From positions 1 through 64,000 of the forward strand of contig NZ_WHIW01000004.1 in the NCBI RefSeq assembly GCF_009295635.1: 64,000 nt of DNA. The letters run 5' to 3'. This document shows positions 32,953 through 42,105 of the stretch, in pieces; the stretch's first letter is position 1; each line of letters begins with the position of its first letter. This DNA is from Alkalilimnicola sp. S0819 (GTDB lineage Bacteria; Pseudomonadota; Gammaproteobacteria; Nitrococcales; WHIW01). The notes under the pieces were generated by a model. That model searched no databases. It saw only the letters and a list, made by a program, of their open reading frames with translations, and was not told the DNA's origin. The position numbers were made by a program, and so were the translations under genes.

Positions 32953-33048
32953 ATCCCCGGATTCCCGCCTTCGGCTTCATCCGGGCGCCGCGGTCGGCGC
33001 CCGGCCACGCGTTGCCGCGATGTAGCGAAGCGGAACCGAGAGCCTCCC
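32953..33048. repeat. Dispersed repeat, family C copy 2, with hairpin
   Basis: Holds a CCCGGAT...GCCTTCGGC...ATCCGGG inverted repeat (32953-32986), a 9-bp perfect hairpin (32981-32989 with 32996-33004, CCGGGCGCC), and the CGGTTCCGCTTCGCTACATCGCGG motif that matches copies at 26770 and 52471. It abuts the fliR stop codon and probably ends the fliK-R transcript before the RND operon. The promoter of the RND operon should lie in 32805-32950, but I see no convincing one. Confidence 0.65.
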
Positions 33049-33824
33049 TAAGCGCCCAGCATCTGTCGCGCCGCATCGAAAGCGGAGCGCCACAGCGCAT
33101 ACATGCGCCCGGGCAGCGAGGGCAGCACCAGATACAGCAGAGAGAGGAAACCCAGCATCAGGGTGAGCGGGAAGCCCACCGAGAAGATGTTCATCTGCGG
33201 CGCGGCGCGGGTCATTACCCCCATGGCCAGGTTCACCAGCAACAGCAACACCAGGGCGGGCAGCGCGATCAGCACGGCCCCGGTGAACATCACACTGCCC
33301 CAGCTCACCAGGGTGAAGAAGTCGTCCCGGGCGAAGCCCACCGCCGATATGGGCAGCAGCTGGAAGCTTTCGGCCATCAGTTCGATGAACATCAGATGCC
33401 CGCCCACCGCGAGAAACAGCAGGGTGACCAGGATCAGCATGAACTGGGAGACCACGGGCACACTCATGCCCCCCTGGGGGTCGGCCATGGTGGCGAAGCC
33501 CAGACCCATGCTCATGGCCACCGCCTCACCGCCGATAGTGGCCGCCTGCAGCGGCAAGCTGATGAGAAAACCCAGCGCGATGCCGATCAGCGCCTGCTGC
33601 ACGGCGATCATCAGCGCTTCCATCGACAAGGGGTCCACCTGGGGCACCGATGCCACCGCGGGCATCAGCACCACGGTGAGCGCCAGCCCCAGCAGCACCC
33701 GCACCCGCACGGGGATGGCGTTCTGAGTGAACAGGGGGGCGGTGAGCATCATCCCGCCCACCCGAATCCAGGGCCAGACGAACAGCCCCAGCCAGCCCAT
33801 GATCTCGGCGACGCTGAACTGCAT
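33048..33824 (-). CDS. fliR: Flagellar export gate protein FliR
   Basis: Inner-membrane export-gate subunit, 258 residues with about six transmembrane helices, starting MQFSVAEIMGWLGLFVWPWIRV. Last gene of the fliKLMNOPQR operon, 4 bases after fliQ. The usual next gene, flhB, is displaced by the RND operon. Confidence 0.96.
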   Translation of the reverse strand: MQFSVAEIMGWLGLFVWPWIRVGGMMLTAPLFTQNAIPVRVRVLLGLALTVVLMPAVASVPQVDPLSMEALMIAVQQALIGIALGFLISLPLQAATIGGEAVAMSMGLGFATMADPQGGMSVPVVSQFMLILVTLLFLAVGGHLMFIELMAESFQLLPISAVGFARDDFFTLVSWGSVMFTGAVLIALPALVLLLLVNLAMGVMTRAAPQMNIFSVGFPLTLMLGFLSLLYLVLPSLPGRMYALWRSAFDAARQMLGA

Positions 33825-33828
33825 GGGC

Positions 33829-34101
33829 CTAGTGGTGGATGAACTCGGGCACCCCGGTGATCAGGCTGCGGGCGAAATCCAGCAGCACGCTCAGCATCCA
33901 GGGCGAGGCGATGAACAGCACCGCCGCCATAACCCCGAGCTTGGGCACAAAGCTCAGGGTCTGCTCGTTGATCTGGGTGGCGGCCTGGAACATGCCGATG
34001 AGCAGGCCCGCGGCCAGGGCCGAGAGCAGGATCGGGGCGGCCAGCAGCACAGCTACGGTGAGCGCCCGGGTGCCCAGCTCAACGGCGAATTCGGGGGTCA
34101 T
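33829..34101 (-). CDS. fliQ: Flagellar export gate protein FliQ
   Basis: 90-residue export-gate subunit with two transmembrane helices (ALTVAVLLAAPILLSALAAG and LGVMAAVLFIASPWMLSVL). Located between fliP and fliR in the canonical order. Confidence 0.96.
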   Translation of the reverse strand: MTPEFAVELGTRALTVAVLLAAPILLSALAAGLLIGMFQAATQINEQTLSFVPKLGVMAAVLFIASPWMLSVLLDFARSLITGVPEFIHH

Positions 34102-34111
34102 GGCGAACTCC

Positions 34112-34849
34112 TCAGCTAAAGAAACTGGCGGCGAGCGTGCCCATCACCAGCGACCAGCCGTCCACCACCACGAACAGCATGATCTTGAAGGGCAGCGAGA
34201 CGATCATGGGCGAGAGCATCATCATGCCCATGGACATGAGGGTGCTGGCCACCACCAGGTCGATGACGAGAAAGGGAAGAAACAGGATGAAGCCGATCTG
34301 GAAGGCGGTCTTCAGCTCCGAGGTAAGAAAGGCCGGCACCAGCACGGAGAAGGGCACGTCCTCCGGCGCCTCCACCTCATCGTGGTTGGCGATGCGCAGG
34401 AACAGGCCGATGTCGTCCTCGCGCGTCTGGGCGATCATGAAATCGCGGATCGGCCCGCTGGCCTCGCGCACCGCGTCCTCGGCGCTGAGCTCCTCGGCCA
34501 TGTAGGGCTGCAGGGCGTTGTCGTAGACCCGCTCGAACACCGGCATCATCACGAACAGGGTGAGGAAGAAAGCCAAGCCCAGCAGCACCTGATTGGGCGG
34601 CGTGGTGGCGGTGCCGATGGCGGTGCGCAGAATGGACAGGACGATGATGATGCGGGTAAACGAGGTCATCATCAGCAGGGCCGCCGGCAGCAGGGTCAGC
34701 ACCGTCATCAGGGCCAGCACCTGCAGGCTCAGGCTCCAGGTCTGGGCGCCGTCCTCGCCGGTCTGCACCTGCACCGCCTCCAGGCCGGTCTGGCCCCAGG
34801 CGGTGAAAGGAATCAGCAGCAGTGACAGTGCGAACAGCAGTCGGATCAT
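34112..34849 (-). CDS. fliP: Flagellar export gate protein FliP
   Basis: 245 residues: a cleavable signal peptide (MIRLLFALSLLLIPFTAWG), a short periplasmic region and four transmembrane helices. Family signatures are MTSFTRIIIVLSILRTAIG and PPNQVLLGLAFFLTLFVM. Forms the core of the export gate with FliQ and FliR. Its start overlaps the fliO stop by 4 bases. Confidence 0.97.
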   Translation of the reverse strand: MIRLLFALSLLLIPFTAWGQTGLEAVQVQTGEDGAQTWSLSLQVLALMTVLTLLPAALLMMTSFTRIIIVLSILRTAIGTATTPPNQVLLGLAFFLTLFVMMPVFERVYDNALQPYMAEELSAEDAVREASGPIRDFMIAQTREDDIGLFLRIANHDEVEAPEDVPFSVLVPAFLTSELKTAFQIGFILFLPFLVIDLVVASTLMSMGMMMLSPMIVSLPFKIMLFVVVDGWSLVMGTLAASFFS

Positions 34850-35334
34850 GGACGCTTCTCGTGTTGCTGCATCACGCGATGCAGCCGTTGCGCAAACGGG
34901 CTCATGGCCTTCTCGGCCGCCTTGGGCTCCAGGCCCTCCAGCGGCTGATCCAGCACATGCAAGGTCCGTACCTGCCCGGGCGCAACGCCCACGAGAAGTT
35001 GCTGTTCACCGACTTTCAAAAGCACGACGCGCTCGCGCTGACCCACCTGCACACTGGCCAGCGCCCGCAGCTGGCCGCCCCCCGGCGCCGCGAACCGCCC
35101 GGAGCGCTTGAGCAGCCAGGACAGCGCGAGGATCGCCAGCACCACCAGCACCAGGCCACCGGTGAGGCGCAGCAGCGCGCCGCTGTCCACCCCGGCGCCG
35201 GGCGCCTGCTGGGCGGCGGCCAGGGTGGGCAGCGTCAAAAGACCGAGAGCGGCGGCGGAAAACCGACGCCCCAGACGAGGTACCGCGTCCGCGCGATTCA
35301 CCGCCCGGTTTATCCGCCGCTGCTGTTTCATCAT
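34846..35334 (-). CDS. fliO: Flagellar biosynthesis protein FliO
   Basis: Assembly helper for FliP. 162 residues with a hydrophobic segment near 25-41 and a second transmembrane helix (LTGGLVLVVLAILALSWLL), followed by a basic cytoplasmic domain ending in VGQRERVVLLKVGEQQLLVGV, the FliO signature. The most variable member of the export gate; assigned with support from position. Confidence 0.92.
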   Translation of the reverse strand: MMKQQRRINRAVNRADAVPRLGRRFSAAALGLLTLPTLAAAQQAPGAGVDSGALLRLTGGLVLVVLAILALSWLLKRSGRFAAPGGGQLRALASVQVGQRERVVLLKVGEQQLLVGVAPGQVRTLHVLDQPLEGLEPKAAEKAMSPFAQRLHRVMQQHEKRP

Positions 35335-35347
35335 CGAAGAAACCCGC

Positions 35348-35824
35348 CTAGGTCAGCTTCTTGACCCGCTCTGCGGGCGTGACCACGTCGGTGAGGCGAA
35401 TGCCGAAGCGCTCGTTCACCACCACCACTTCGCCGTGGGCGATGAGAGTACCGTTGACCAGCACGTCCAGGGGCTCGCCGGCGAGCCGGTCCAGCTCCAC
35501 CACCGAGCCCTGGTTGAGCTGCAGCAGGTTGCGGATGTTGATCCGGGTGCGGCCGATCTCCATGGACAGGGTCACCGGAATATCCAGGATCACGTCCAGA
35601 TTGGCTTCCTCGTCGCCCAGGCTGCCGGCATCATCGGTGAGCTCATCGAACTGCGCCGCGGCAACCCGCGGTTTCGCCTTGCCGGCCGGCCCGGCCTGGG
35701 CCGCGGGTTCATTCGGGGCCGGATCCACCTGGCCTTCGCCGGCTCCGCTGCCGGCTTCCTCAGCCTCGCCCATGGCCGCGGCCCATTCGTCCGCCAGCTT
35801 GTCCTGATCCGTCTCGTCGCTCAT
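35348..35824 (-). CDS. fliN: Flagellar motor switch protein FliN
   Basis: 158 residues. A disordered, acidic N-terminal half precedes the C-terminal SpoA domain (LDVILDIPVTLSMEIGRT, LNQGSVVELDRLAGEPLDV, GEVVVVNERFGIRLTDVV). Part of the C-ring. Its start overlaps the fliM stop by 4 bases. Confidence 0.97.
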   Translation of the reverse strand: MSDETDQDKLADEWAAAMGEAEEAGSGAGEGQVDPAPNEPAAQAGPAGKAKPRVAAAQFDELTDDAGSLGDEEANLDVILDIPVTLSMEIGRTRINIRNLLQLNQGSVVELDRLAGEPLDVLVNGTLIAHGEVVVVNERFGIRLTDVVTPAERVKKLT

Positions 35825-36831
35825 CGGCGATACCTCACGCTCGCGTAGGGATCCAAATCCACGTTCTTGATCTGCTCGACGATCTTCACCGCCGCCTGCC
35901 CTTCCGACACGCCGTACTTGCCGCGCATCACCGGCACGCCCTCGACCATCACGGTGACCAACTCGGGCATGTCCAGCGGGATCACGTCACCCGGGCGCAT
36001 ACGACGCAGATCGCGCAGACTGATCTCCGCCTCGGCCAGCTTGCCGGTGAGTTCCACTTCCGCGCCCTTCATCTCCTCGCGCAGTGAGCGGCTCCAGCGC
36101 TCATCCACATCGTTGCGATCGGACTGCACCCCGGCGGAGAGCAGCTCGCGGATGGGCTCGATCATGTTATAGGGCAGTGTGACGTGCAGATCGCCGCCGC
36201 CGCCGTCCAGCTCCACGTGGAAGCGGCTGAGCACCACCACCTCGGTGGGGCTGACGATATTCGCGAACTGGGGGTTCACCTCGGAGTTGATGTACTCGAA
36301 CTCCACCGGCAGCACCGGTGTCCAGGCCGCCACCAGATCGCCGAAGGCCTGGTCCAGCACCATGCGAATCACCCGCAGCTCGGTGGGGGTGAATTCGCGC
36401 CCCTCCACCTTGGTGTAGAAGCGCCCGTCACCGCCGAAGAAATTGTCGACGATGACGAAGACCAGCTTCGGGTCCACCACCACCAGGCCGGTGCCCCGCA
36501 GCGGGTTGACCTTGACCAGGTTGAGGCTGGTGGGCACGTACAGGGTGTGCACGTACTCGCCGAACTTCATCATCTCGACGCCGCTCACCGAGACTTCCGG
36601 GGTACGACGGAGCATGTTGAACAGGCCGGAGCGGAACAAGCGCGCGAAGCGCTCGTTGATCATCTCCAGGGTGGGCATGCGCCCACGGACGATGCGCTCG
36701 TGGCTGGCGAAGTCGAAGGAGCGAACCTCGCCGTCCGGCCCCTCGTCGCCGTCGGTCTCGACATCGCCGCCGTCTATGCCGTGCAGCAGCGCGTCGATTT
36801 CATCCTGACTGAGTATGTCCTGGGTGGCCAT
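35821..36831 (-). CDS. fliM: Flagellar motor switch protein FliM
   Basis: C-ring protein, 336 residues, that receives CheY-P. The CheY-binding peptide DILSQDEIDALLHG is at the N-terminus, the CheC-like middle domain follows, and a C-terminal SpoA domain ends the protein. Binding to FliG is expected through the GGDGRF region. Confidence 0.97.
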   Translation of the reverse strand: MATQDILSQDEIDALLHGIDGGDVETDGDEGPDGEVRSFDFASHERIVRGRMPTLEMINERFARLFRSGLFNMLRRTPEVSVSGVEMMKFGEYVHTLYVPTSLNLVKVNPLRGTGLVVVDPKLVFVIVDNFFGGDGRFYTKVEGREFTPTELRVIRMVLDQAFGDLVAAWTPVLPVEFEYINSEVNPQFANIVSPTEVVVLSRFHVELDGGGGDLHVTLPYNMIEPIRELLSAGVQSDRNDVDERWSRSLREEMKGAEVELTGKLAEAEISLRDLRRMRPGDVIPLDMPELVTVMVEGVPVMRGKYGVSEGQAAVKIVEQIKNVDLDPYASVRYRR

Positions 36832-36833
36832 GG

Positions 36834-37358
36834 CTACTGCATCACGAAACCGGTGAAATACACGGCTTCGACACGATCCTCCACCTGTTTCTCTTCCAGC
36901 ACCCGGTTGGCCTCGGCCACCGCCTGCGCGCGCAGTGCCTCCTTGCCCTCGCGGGTGCGCACATCCTCATAGGTCTGGGAGCTGAGCAGCATGAGCATGG
37001 CGTCGCGAATCACCGGCATGTGCTCCAGCACATTGTTCATGGCCTCGGAGCCGCGCACCATCAGCTGCATGTTCACCTGCAGATAACCCAGCCGGCCGTT
37101 GCGCTCGAAGTTGACCACCAGCGCCGGCTCCAGGGGCATGTACTGGGGCTCGAGCAAGGGCTCGGTGGCCACTTCCTCCTCGATCTCCTCACCCTCGCCC
37201 TCGGCCAGCTCCTGCTCCCCGCCCAAGCCGCCGACCACTCCGGTCATGTACAGCGCCAGGGTCACGCCTGAACCCAGTAACAGGACCACCAGCAGGATGA
37301 GCACGATCATCAGCCGGGTCAGGCCCTGCTGCCGAGCCGGCAAAGCGATGGATTTCAT
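36834..37358 (-). CDS. fliL: Flagellar basal body protein FliL
   Basis: Stator-associated inner-membrane protein. I start at the ATG at 37358 (MKSIALPARQQGL), giving 174 residues; the longer frame to 37595 runs into fliK. One transmembrane helix (MIVLILLVVLLLGSGVTLAL) is followed by an acidic linker and the periplasmic domain (YMPLEPALVVNFERNGRLGYL). The 127-base gap to fliK holds no separate gene. Confidence 0.94.
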   Translation of the reverse strand: MKSIALPARQQGLTRLMIVLILLVVLLLGSGVTLALYMTGVVGGLGGEQELAEGEGEEIEEEVATEPLLEPQYMPLEPALVVNFERNGRLGYLQVNMQLMVRGSEAMNNVLEHMPVIRDAMLMLLSSQTYEDVRTREGKEALRAQAVAEANRVLEEKQVEDRVEAVYFTGFVMQ

Positions 37359-37485
37359 ACCCCGGTAGGCCAAGATGCTGCTCCTCGTTTGTTGTTCTGC
37401 TTCCCCCGCGGCGCCAAGGCTACCGGCTCGCGGTGGTGGGCATTTGTCCGCAGTATACGGATTGGCGCGTCCCGCACCAGCGGCC

Positions 37486-38451
37486 TCAGGCGTATTGATC
37501 CACCAGCCCGCGCCCTTGGCGCAAACGGATGCTCTGCTCCACGCCACCGTCCTCCTCGCCTTCGGCGTCGGCAAAGGCAGTACCGCGTGCGCCACCGCCG
37601 GCGGTACGCTCCTCTGTCTCGCGGCCCTGCTGGTCCTGGGAGACGTTCACATCCACGCCGTTCAGCCCCTGGTCGGCGAGCATGTCCCGCAGCCGCGGCA
37701 TGTCCGCCTGCAGTGCCTCGCGAGTCTGGGCATGTTGCGCGACGATGGCCACCTGGGTCTGGTCATCCTGCACGGAAATGGAAATTTCCAACGGGCCCAG
37801 GTGGGCCGGGTTCAACTGGATGCGCGCTTGCTGGAGGCCCTGGTTGGCCATCCAGCTCACCCGTTCGCCCACCGCCTGGCCGAAGCCGGGCTGCTGTACC
37901 GGGTGCTCCAGTCGCAGCTGGGGCATGGCTTCGGCGGCCTTGTTCAGCGCCGCCTGGAAGTTCTGCTGGGCCTGGTTCACCGCGTTCAGCGCGGATTCCC
38001 CCTGGGGCTGGGCGGCGTTCTGCCCGTCCCGGCTCCAGAGCATTTCCTGCCGGGCGCGAGCGGCCAGGGCTTCCTCACCACCGCCCTTGCCGCCCTGGCG
38101 AGCTGCCAGCATCAGGCCGAGCAGTTGTTCCGGGTCCGGCTCCTGGTCCTGGCCAGCGTCGGCGGCCGCCATCAGATTCAGGCCGGCCTGGGGGGCGGTG
38201 GCATCCTGCCCCGACAGCAGCGTTTGCAACGCCGCCAGCAGATCCTTCGTTTCGGCGGGCGCGCCCTCGCCCTGTTCCGCCAGTGCCTGCTGCAGGGCCT
38301 GAAGCTCGGCTGCGCTCAGCTCCGACCCGCCCTGCTCCAGCAGGGCTGTCAGGAAGCCGCCCGCCTCGCCCTTGAGCGCCCCGTTCAGAGCGCCCTTGAG
38401 CGCCGAGCCGGCGCCTTCCGTATTCATCTGCAAGAAACTGGAGAGCATCAT
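37486..38451 (-). CDS. fliK: Flagellar hook-length control protein FliK
   Basis: Molecular ruler of 321 residues. The N-terminal two-thirds is Ala/Gln/Glu-rich. The conserved C-terminal domain (about 210-300) contains QQARIQLNPAHLGPLEISIS and a following LRDMLADQGLNGVDV. First gene of the fliKLMNOPQR operon and 47 bases downstream of a sigma54 promoter. It is the canonical FliK; a second FliK-like gene lies at 11.5-12.6 kb. Confidence 0.95.
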   Translation of the reverse strand: MMLSSFLQMNTEGAGSALKGALNGALKGEAGGFLTALLEQGGSELSAAELQALQQALAEQGEGAPAETKDLLAALQTLLSGQDATAPQAGLNLMAAADAGQDQEPDPEQLLGLMLAARQGGKGGGEEALAARARQEMLWSRDGQNAAQPQGESALNAVNQAQQNFQAALNKAAEAMPQLRLEHPVQQPGFGQAVGERVSWMANQGLQQARIQLNPAHLGPLEISISVQDDQTQVAIVAQHAQTREALQADMPRLRDMLADQGLNGVDVNVSQDQQGRETEERTAGGGARGTAFADAEGEEDGGVEQSIRLRQGRGLVDQYA

Positions 38452-38497
38452 CTTGGCTGCCTCACTCAGTAGTGATCATTCTGTCGACCGGCATCCA

Positions 38498-38513
38498 TGC
38501 AAGGCGGATGCCA
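38498..38513 (-). promoter_or_regulatory. Sigma54 promoter for fliK operon
   Basis: TGGCATCCGCCTTGCA on the minus strand has GG and GC separated by exactly 10 bases and matches the consensus -12 TTGCA. It lies between the fliJ stop and the fliK start, so fliKLMNOPQR can be transcribed separately from fliEFGHIJ. Confidence 0.8.
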
Positions 38514-38520
38514 ACGCCCC

Positions 38521-38967
38521 TCATTCCTCGCCCAGGCCGCGGCCGGGCCGACGCACCATTTCCTCGATGGTCTGCTGTTCACGCTTGTCGGCGCTGCGCC
38601 GCTCATTGTGGCGATGGGTTTCCACCACGCGGTTCAGCGCCTTGGCCCGGCCCCAGGCCTCGGCCCAACGCCCGTGGTACTGGGGGAGCTGGCTCTCGAC
38701 CCGCTCCACGGCGCTTTCCTGCTGGCGTATGGCGCCGTCGATGCGGGCAATGAACGCGTGGTAGTCGCGCAGACGGTGGGCGTCGATGCCCAGTTCCGCG
38801 TTGCTGCGCAGTTGCGCACGGTATTCATTGCGAAAGATCTGCAGCTGCTCCAGGCGGTTGCGCTGCTCGTCCACCCGGCGACGCTGCTCGGCCAGGGCGC
38901 GGGCGGCGTCGTCGGCTTTCTTGTCCGCCAGCTCCGCGACGGGCTGCATGCGTTTGGCGCGGCTCAT
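38521..38967 (-). CDS. fliJ: Flagellar export chaperone FliJ
   Basis: 148-residue coiled-coil protein of the export ATPase complex, starting MSRAKRMQPVAELADKK. Almost wholly helical with heptad-like charge. The open frame continues upstream to 39069, but the ATG at 38967 matches family length and start. Follows fliI by 73 bases. Confidence 0.92.
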   Translation of the reverse strand: MSRAKRMQPVAELADKKADDAARALAEQRRRVDEQRNRLEQLQIFRNEYRAQLRSNAELGIDAHRLRDYHAFIARIDGAIRQQESAVERVESQLPQYHGRWAEAWGRAKALNRVVETHRHNERRSADKREQQTIEEMVRRPGRGLGEE

Positions 38968-39040
38968 GGGGCGACTCCGCGGCGCGCAATCCGAGTGGTG
39001 ACGAAGGCGGGAACCCGGGACGCCCGGGTGCGGCGGCTGC

Positions 39041-40378
39041 TCATAACAACTGCTCCAGACTCTGCACACTCTGCTCGAAAGGCACTTTCTCGTTCACATC
39101 CTGCTGCAGGAACTGATTCAGGCGCGGGTAGTACTCGATGGCTTCGTCCACCCGCGGGTCGCTGCCCCGCTGATAGGCACCGACATTGATCAGGTCCTGG
39201 TTCTGGCGATAGGCGCCGTAGAGGCGCTTGAAGCGCTGGATGGCCTGGCGCTGCTGCTCATTGGTGATGCGCAGCAGCGCGCGGCTCACCGAACGCTCTA
39301 TGTCGATGGCCGGGTAATGGCCGGCATCGGCCAGCTCCCGGGAGAGCACCAGATGGCCGTCGAGGATGCCGCGGGCGGCGTCCGCCACCGGGTCGTTCTG
39401 GTCATCGCCCTCGGTGAGCACGGTGTAGAAGGCGGTGATGGAGCCGCCGCCGGCCGGGCCGTTGCCGGCCCGCTCCACCAGCTTGGGCAGGCGAGCGAAC
39501 ACCGAGGGCGGATAACCCTTGGTGGTGGGCGGCTCGCCGATGGCAAGCCCAATCTCGCGCTGGGCCTGGGCGTAGCGGGTGAGCGAATCCATCAGCAGCA
39601 GCACCTGCTTGCCCTGGTCGCGAAAATGCTCGGCGATGCTGGTGGCCAGCGCGGCACCATGCAGACGCATCAGTGGAGATTCGTCGGCCGGCGCGGCCAC
39701 GACCACGGCGCGGCGGCGGCCTTCCTCGCCGAGGATCTCCTCGATGAATTCCTTCACCTCGCGGCCCCGCTCGCCGATCAGCCCCACCACCACCACATCG
39801 GCATTGGTATAGCGGGTCATCATGCCGAGCAGCACGGACTTGCCCACACCGGTGCCGGCGAAAAGCCCCATGCGCTGCCCCCGCCCCACGGTGAGCAGCG
39901 CGTTGATGGCACACACGCCCACATCCAGCGGCTCGCGAATGGGCGCGCGGTCCAAGGGGTTCAGTCGCCGGCCCACCAGCGGCACTTCCGCATCGGCCTC
40001 GGGTTCCGGCAGGCCGTCCAGGGGCTTGCCGGCGCCGTCCAGCACTCGCCCCAGCAGGGCATCGCCCACCCGGGCCAGCGCCCCGCCGCCCTCGGGCACC
40101 ACCCGGGCATTGGGGGTGAGGCCGTGCAGATCACCCGTGGGCATCAGGTACAGGCGCTCGCCGGCGAAACCCACCACTTCGGCTTCCAGCCCCTGGCCAT
40201 CCAAGCCCTCCACCCGGCAGCGCGACCCGATGGGCGCCTGGCAGCCTTCGGCCTCCAGGGTCAGACCCACCATGCGGCGCAATACCCCTTCCACCTGCAG
40301 CTTCGGCAGCGAAAGGCTCTCGCGGCGGTGGGCCAGTCGCGCGGCCCAGTGCGCGGCCCGGGGACGCTCCACGCTCAT
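39041..40378 (-). CDS. fliI: Flagellum-specific ATPase FliI
   Basis: Export ATPase, 445 residues from the ATG at 40378 ([15 protein letters not shown]). Walker A is [13 protein letters not shown], Walker [14 protein letters not shown], with the F1-beta-like core throughout. Its start overlaps the fliH stop (ATGA). The frame upstream of 40378 is fliH read out of frame. Confidence 0.97.
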   Translation of the reverse strand: MSVERPRAAHWAARLAHRRESLSLPKLQVEGVLRRMVGLTLEAEGCQAPIGSRCRVEGLDGQGLEAEVVGFAGERLYLMPTGDLHGLTPNARVVPEGGGALARVGDALLGRVLDGAGKPLDGLPEPEADAEVPLVGRRLNPLDRAPIREPLDVGVCAINALLTVGRGQRMGLFAGTGVGKSVLLGMMTRYTNADVVVVGLIGERGREVKEFIEEILGEEGRRRAVVVAAPADESPLMRLHGAALATSIAEHFRDQGKQVLLLMDSLTRYAQAQREIGLAIGEPPTTKGYPPSVFARLPKLVERAGNGPAGGGSITAFYTVLTEGDDQNDPVADAARGILDGHLVLSRELADAGHYPAIDIERSVSRALLRITNEQQRQAIQRFKRLYGAYRQNQDLINVGAYQRGSDPRVDEAIEYYPRLNQFLQQDVNEKVPFEQSVQSLEQLL

Positions 40379-41070
40379 GCGGGCTCCTCCGGGTTGTCGT
40401 TGTCCTGTTCTCGGGCGCCGCCCAGCAGCTCCTGGGCGAGTACCGCCAGGCGATGCTCCAGAGTGGCATCCACCCGAGAGACCTCGGTGCTCACCTTGCA
40501 GCCGCCGCGGCTGATCAGCGGATCTTCCAGCAGGTCCCACTTGCTGCCTTCCAGCTCGCCCAGGCTCTCGCGCACGAAGCTCGCATCGTCCGGGTGGAGA
40601 TGGATCTGCACCCGACGCTCGCTCATGGGCAGCAGGCCCACGGCTTCGCGGATCACCGCCAGAATCTCGCCGGGCTGGGTGTGGATCTCGCGGCGGATGA
40701 TCTGCTTGCTCAGGCTCAGGCACAGCTGCAGCAGTTGCGTCTCCACCTCTTCGTCCAGCTCGGCGAGCGGGTCGGCCAGGGTATTGACGATCTGGCCGAT
40801 GCGCGCGGCGAAGGCCTTCGATTCCTGCTCACCCTGCTTGCGGCCCTCGGCAAGGCCCTGCTCGCGCCCCTCCCGGCGGGCATCTTCCAGGCCCTTGGCG
40901 TGCCCTTCCCGGTAGGCTTCTTCGTAGACGCTGCGGTGCAGCTCCTCCAGTGCCTCGACGGTGGTGTTCTGGCGCACTTTCGCCGCATGCTCGCCCAGCT
41001 CCTGGGGCCGCCAGCGATCGAAGCGTTCGGTGGCATCGTCTTCGGCGCGTATGATCTTTTCCATGCTCAT
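40375..41070 (-). CDS. fliH: Flagellar assembly protein FliH
   Basis: Regulator and stalk of the FliI ATPase, 231 residues. The middle carries the typical run of Gly-xxx-Gly repeats ([17 protein letters not shown]) and a C-terminal V-ATPase-E-like domain follows. Two ATGs (41070 and 41064) are possible starts, differing by two residues. Confidence 0.94.
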   Translation of the reverse strand: MSMEKIIRAEDDATERFDRWRPQELGEHAAKVRQNTTVEALEELHRSVYEEAYREGHAKGLEDARREGREQGLAEGRKQGEQESKAFAARIGQIVNTLADPLAELDEEVETQLLQLCLSLSKQIIRREIHTQPGEILAVIREAVGLLPMSERRVQIHLHPDDASFVRESLGELEGSKWDLLEDPLISRGGCKVSTEVSRVDATLEHRLAVLAQELLGGAREQDNDNPEEPA

Positions 41071-41085
41071 CCCCCGCGGCGCGCC

Positions 41086-42105
41086 TTAGACGAAGGATTC
41101 GCCACTGCCGCCGAGCATGAGCTGGCCGTCGTCGGCGAGCCGCTTGGCGATGGTGAGAATCTCCCGCTGCGCGGCCTCCACTTCGGACAAGCGCACCGGG
41201 CCCTTGGCCTCCAGATCGTCGGCCAGCATTTCGGCGGCGCGCTTGGACATATTGCTCAGAATCTTCGCCTTGAGCTCCTCGTCGGCGCCCTTGAGCGCCA
41301 GCACCAGCACGTCGCTGGTGACCTCGCGCAGCAGCTGCTGCATGCCCCGATCGTCCACCTCGATGAGATCGTCGAAGACGAACATCAGCTCCTGGATACG
41401 CTCGGCGAGCTCCGCGTCCAGCTCCTGCACCTGCTCCAGGATGCCGGTTTCCTTGGCGGTATCCAGGTTGTTGAGGATGTTGGCCGCGGCCTGCAGCCCG
41501 CCCAGCGAGCTGGATTTCAAGCGCTGCTTGCCGGAGAACTGGCGTTCCATGATCTCATCGAGCTCCTGCAGGGCGGCGGGCTGTATGCCCTCCAGGGTGG
41601 CCACGCGCATCAGCACGTCGTGGCGCATCCGCTCGGGCAGCTCCGCAATCACCTCGGAGGCCTGGTCGTCCTCCAGGTAGGCGAGAATGATCGCCATGAT
41701 CTGCGGATGCTCCAGGCGGATCATCTCGGCGATGGTCTTGCCGTCCAGCCACTTGAGCTGCTCCAGCCCGCGGGTGCTGCCACCCATCATGATGCGGTCG
41801 ATGACGCTGGAGGCCTTGTCCTCGCCCAGGGCCTTCACCAGCACCTTGCGCACGTAATCGCTGTTGCCCACGCCGAGACCCGTGTACTGGGAGACACTGG
41901 TGACGAACTCGGTGAGCACGTCGTCCACCTGGTCACGGCTGACGTTGGTGAGCCTGGTCATGGACTGACCGATCTTCTGCACTTCCCGCGGGCCAAGATG
42001 CTGCAGTACCTTGGCCGCCTCATCTTCGCCCAGGCTCATCAGGAACACCGCGGCCCGGTCGGCGCCGGCCAGTGCGGCGGGCGGATTGGCTTTTTTCTCG
42101 CTCAT
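41086..42105 (-). CDS. fliG: Flagellar motor switch protein FliG
   Basis: Rotor protein contacting stator and FliF. 339 residues from the ATG at 42105, which shares a base with the fliF stop (TGATG). EHPQ motif in RLEHPQIMAIILAYL (middle domain). The C-terminal charged torque helix region is near VLALKGADEELKAKI. Complete three-domain protein. Confidence 0.97.
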   Translation of the reverse strand: MSEKKANPPAALAGADRAAVFLMSLGEDEAAKVLQHLGPREVQKIGQSMTRLTNVSRDQVDDVLTEFVTSVSQYTGLGVGNSDYVRKVLVKALGEDKASSVIDRIMMGGSTRGLEQLKWLDGKTIAEMIRLEHPQIMAIILAYLEDDQASEVIAELPERMRHDVLMRVATLEGIQPAALQELDEIMERQFSGKQRLKSSSLGGLQAAANILNNLDTAKETGILEQVQELDAELAERIQELMFVFDDLIEVDDRGMQQLLREVTSDVLVLALKGADEELKAKILSNMSKRAAEMLADDLEAKGPVRLSEVEAAQREILTIAKRLADDGQLMLGGSGESFV

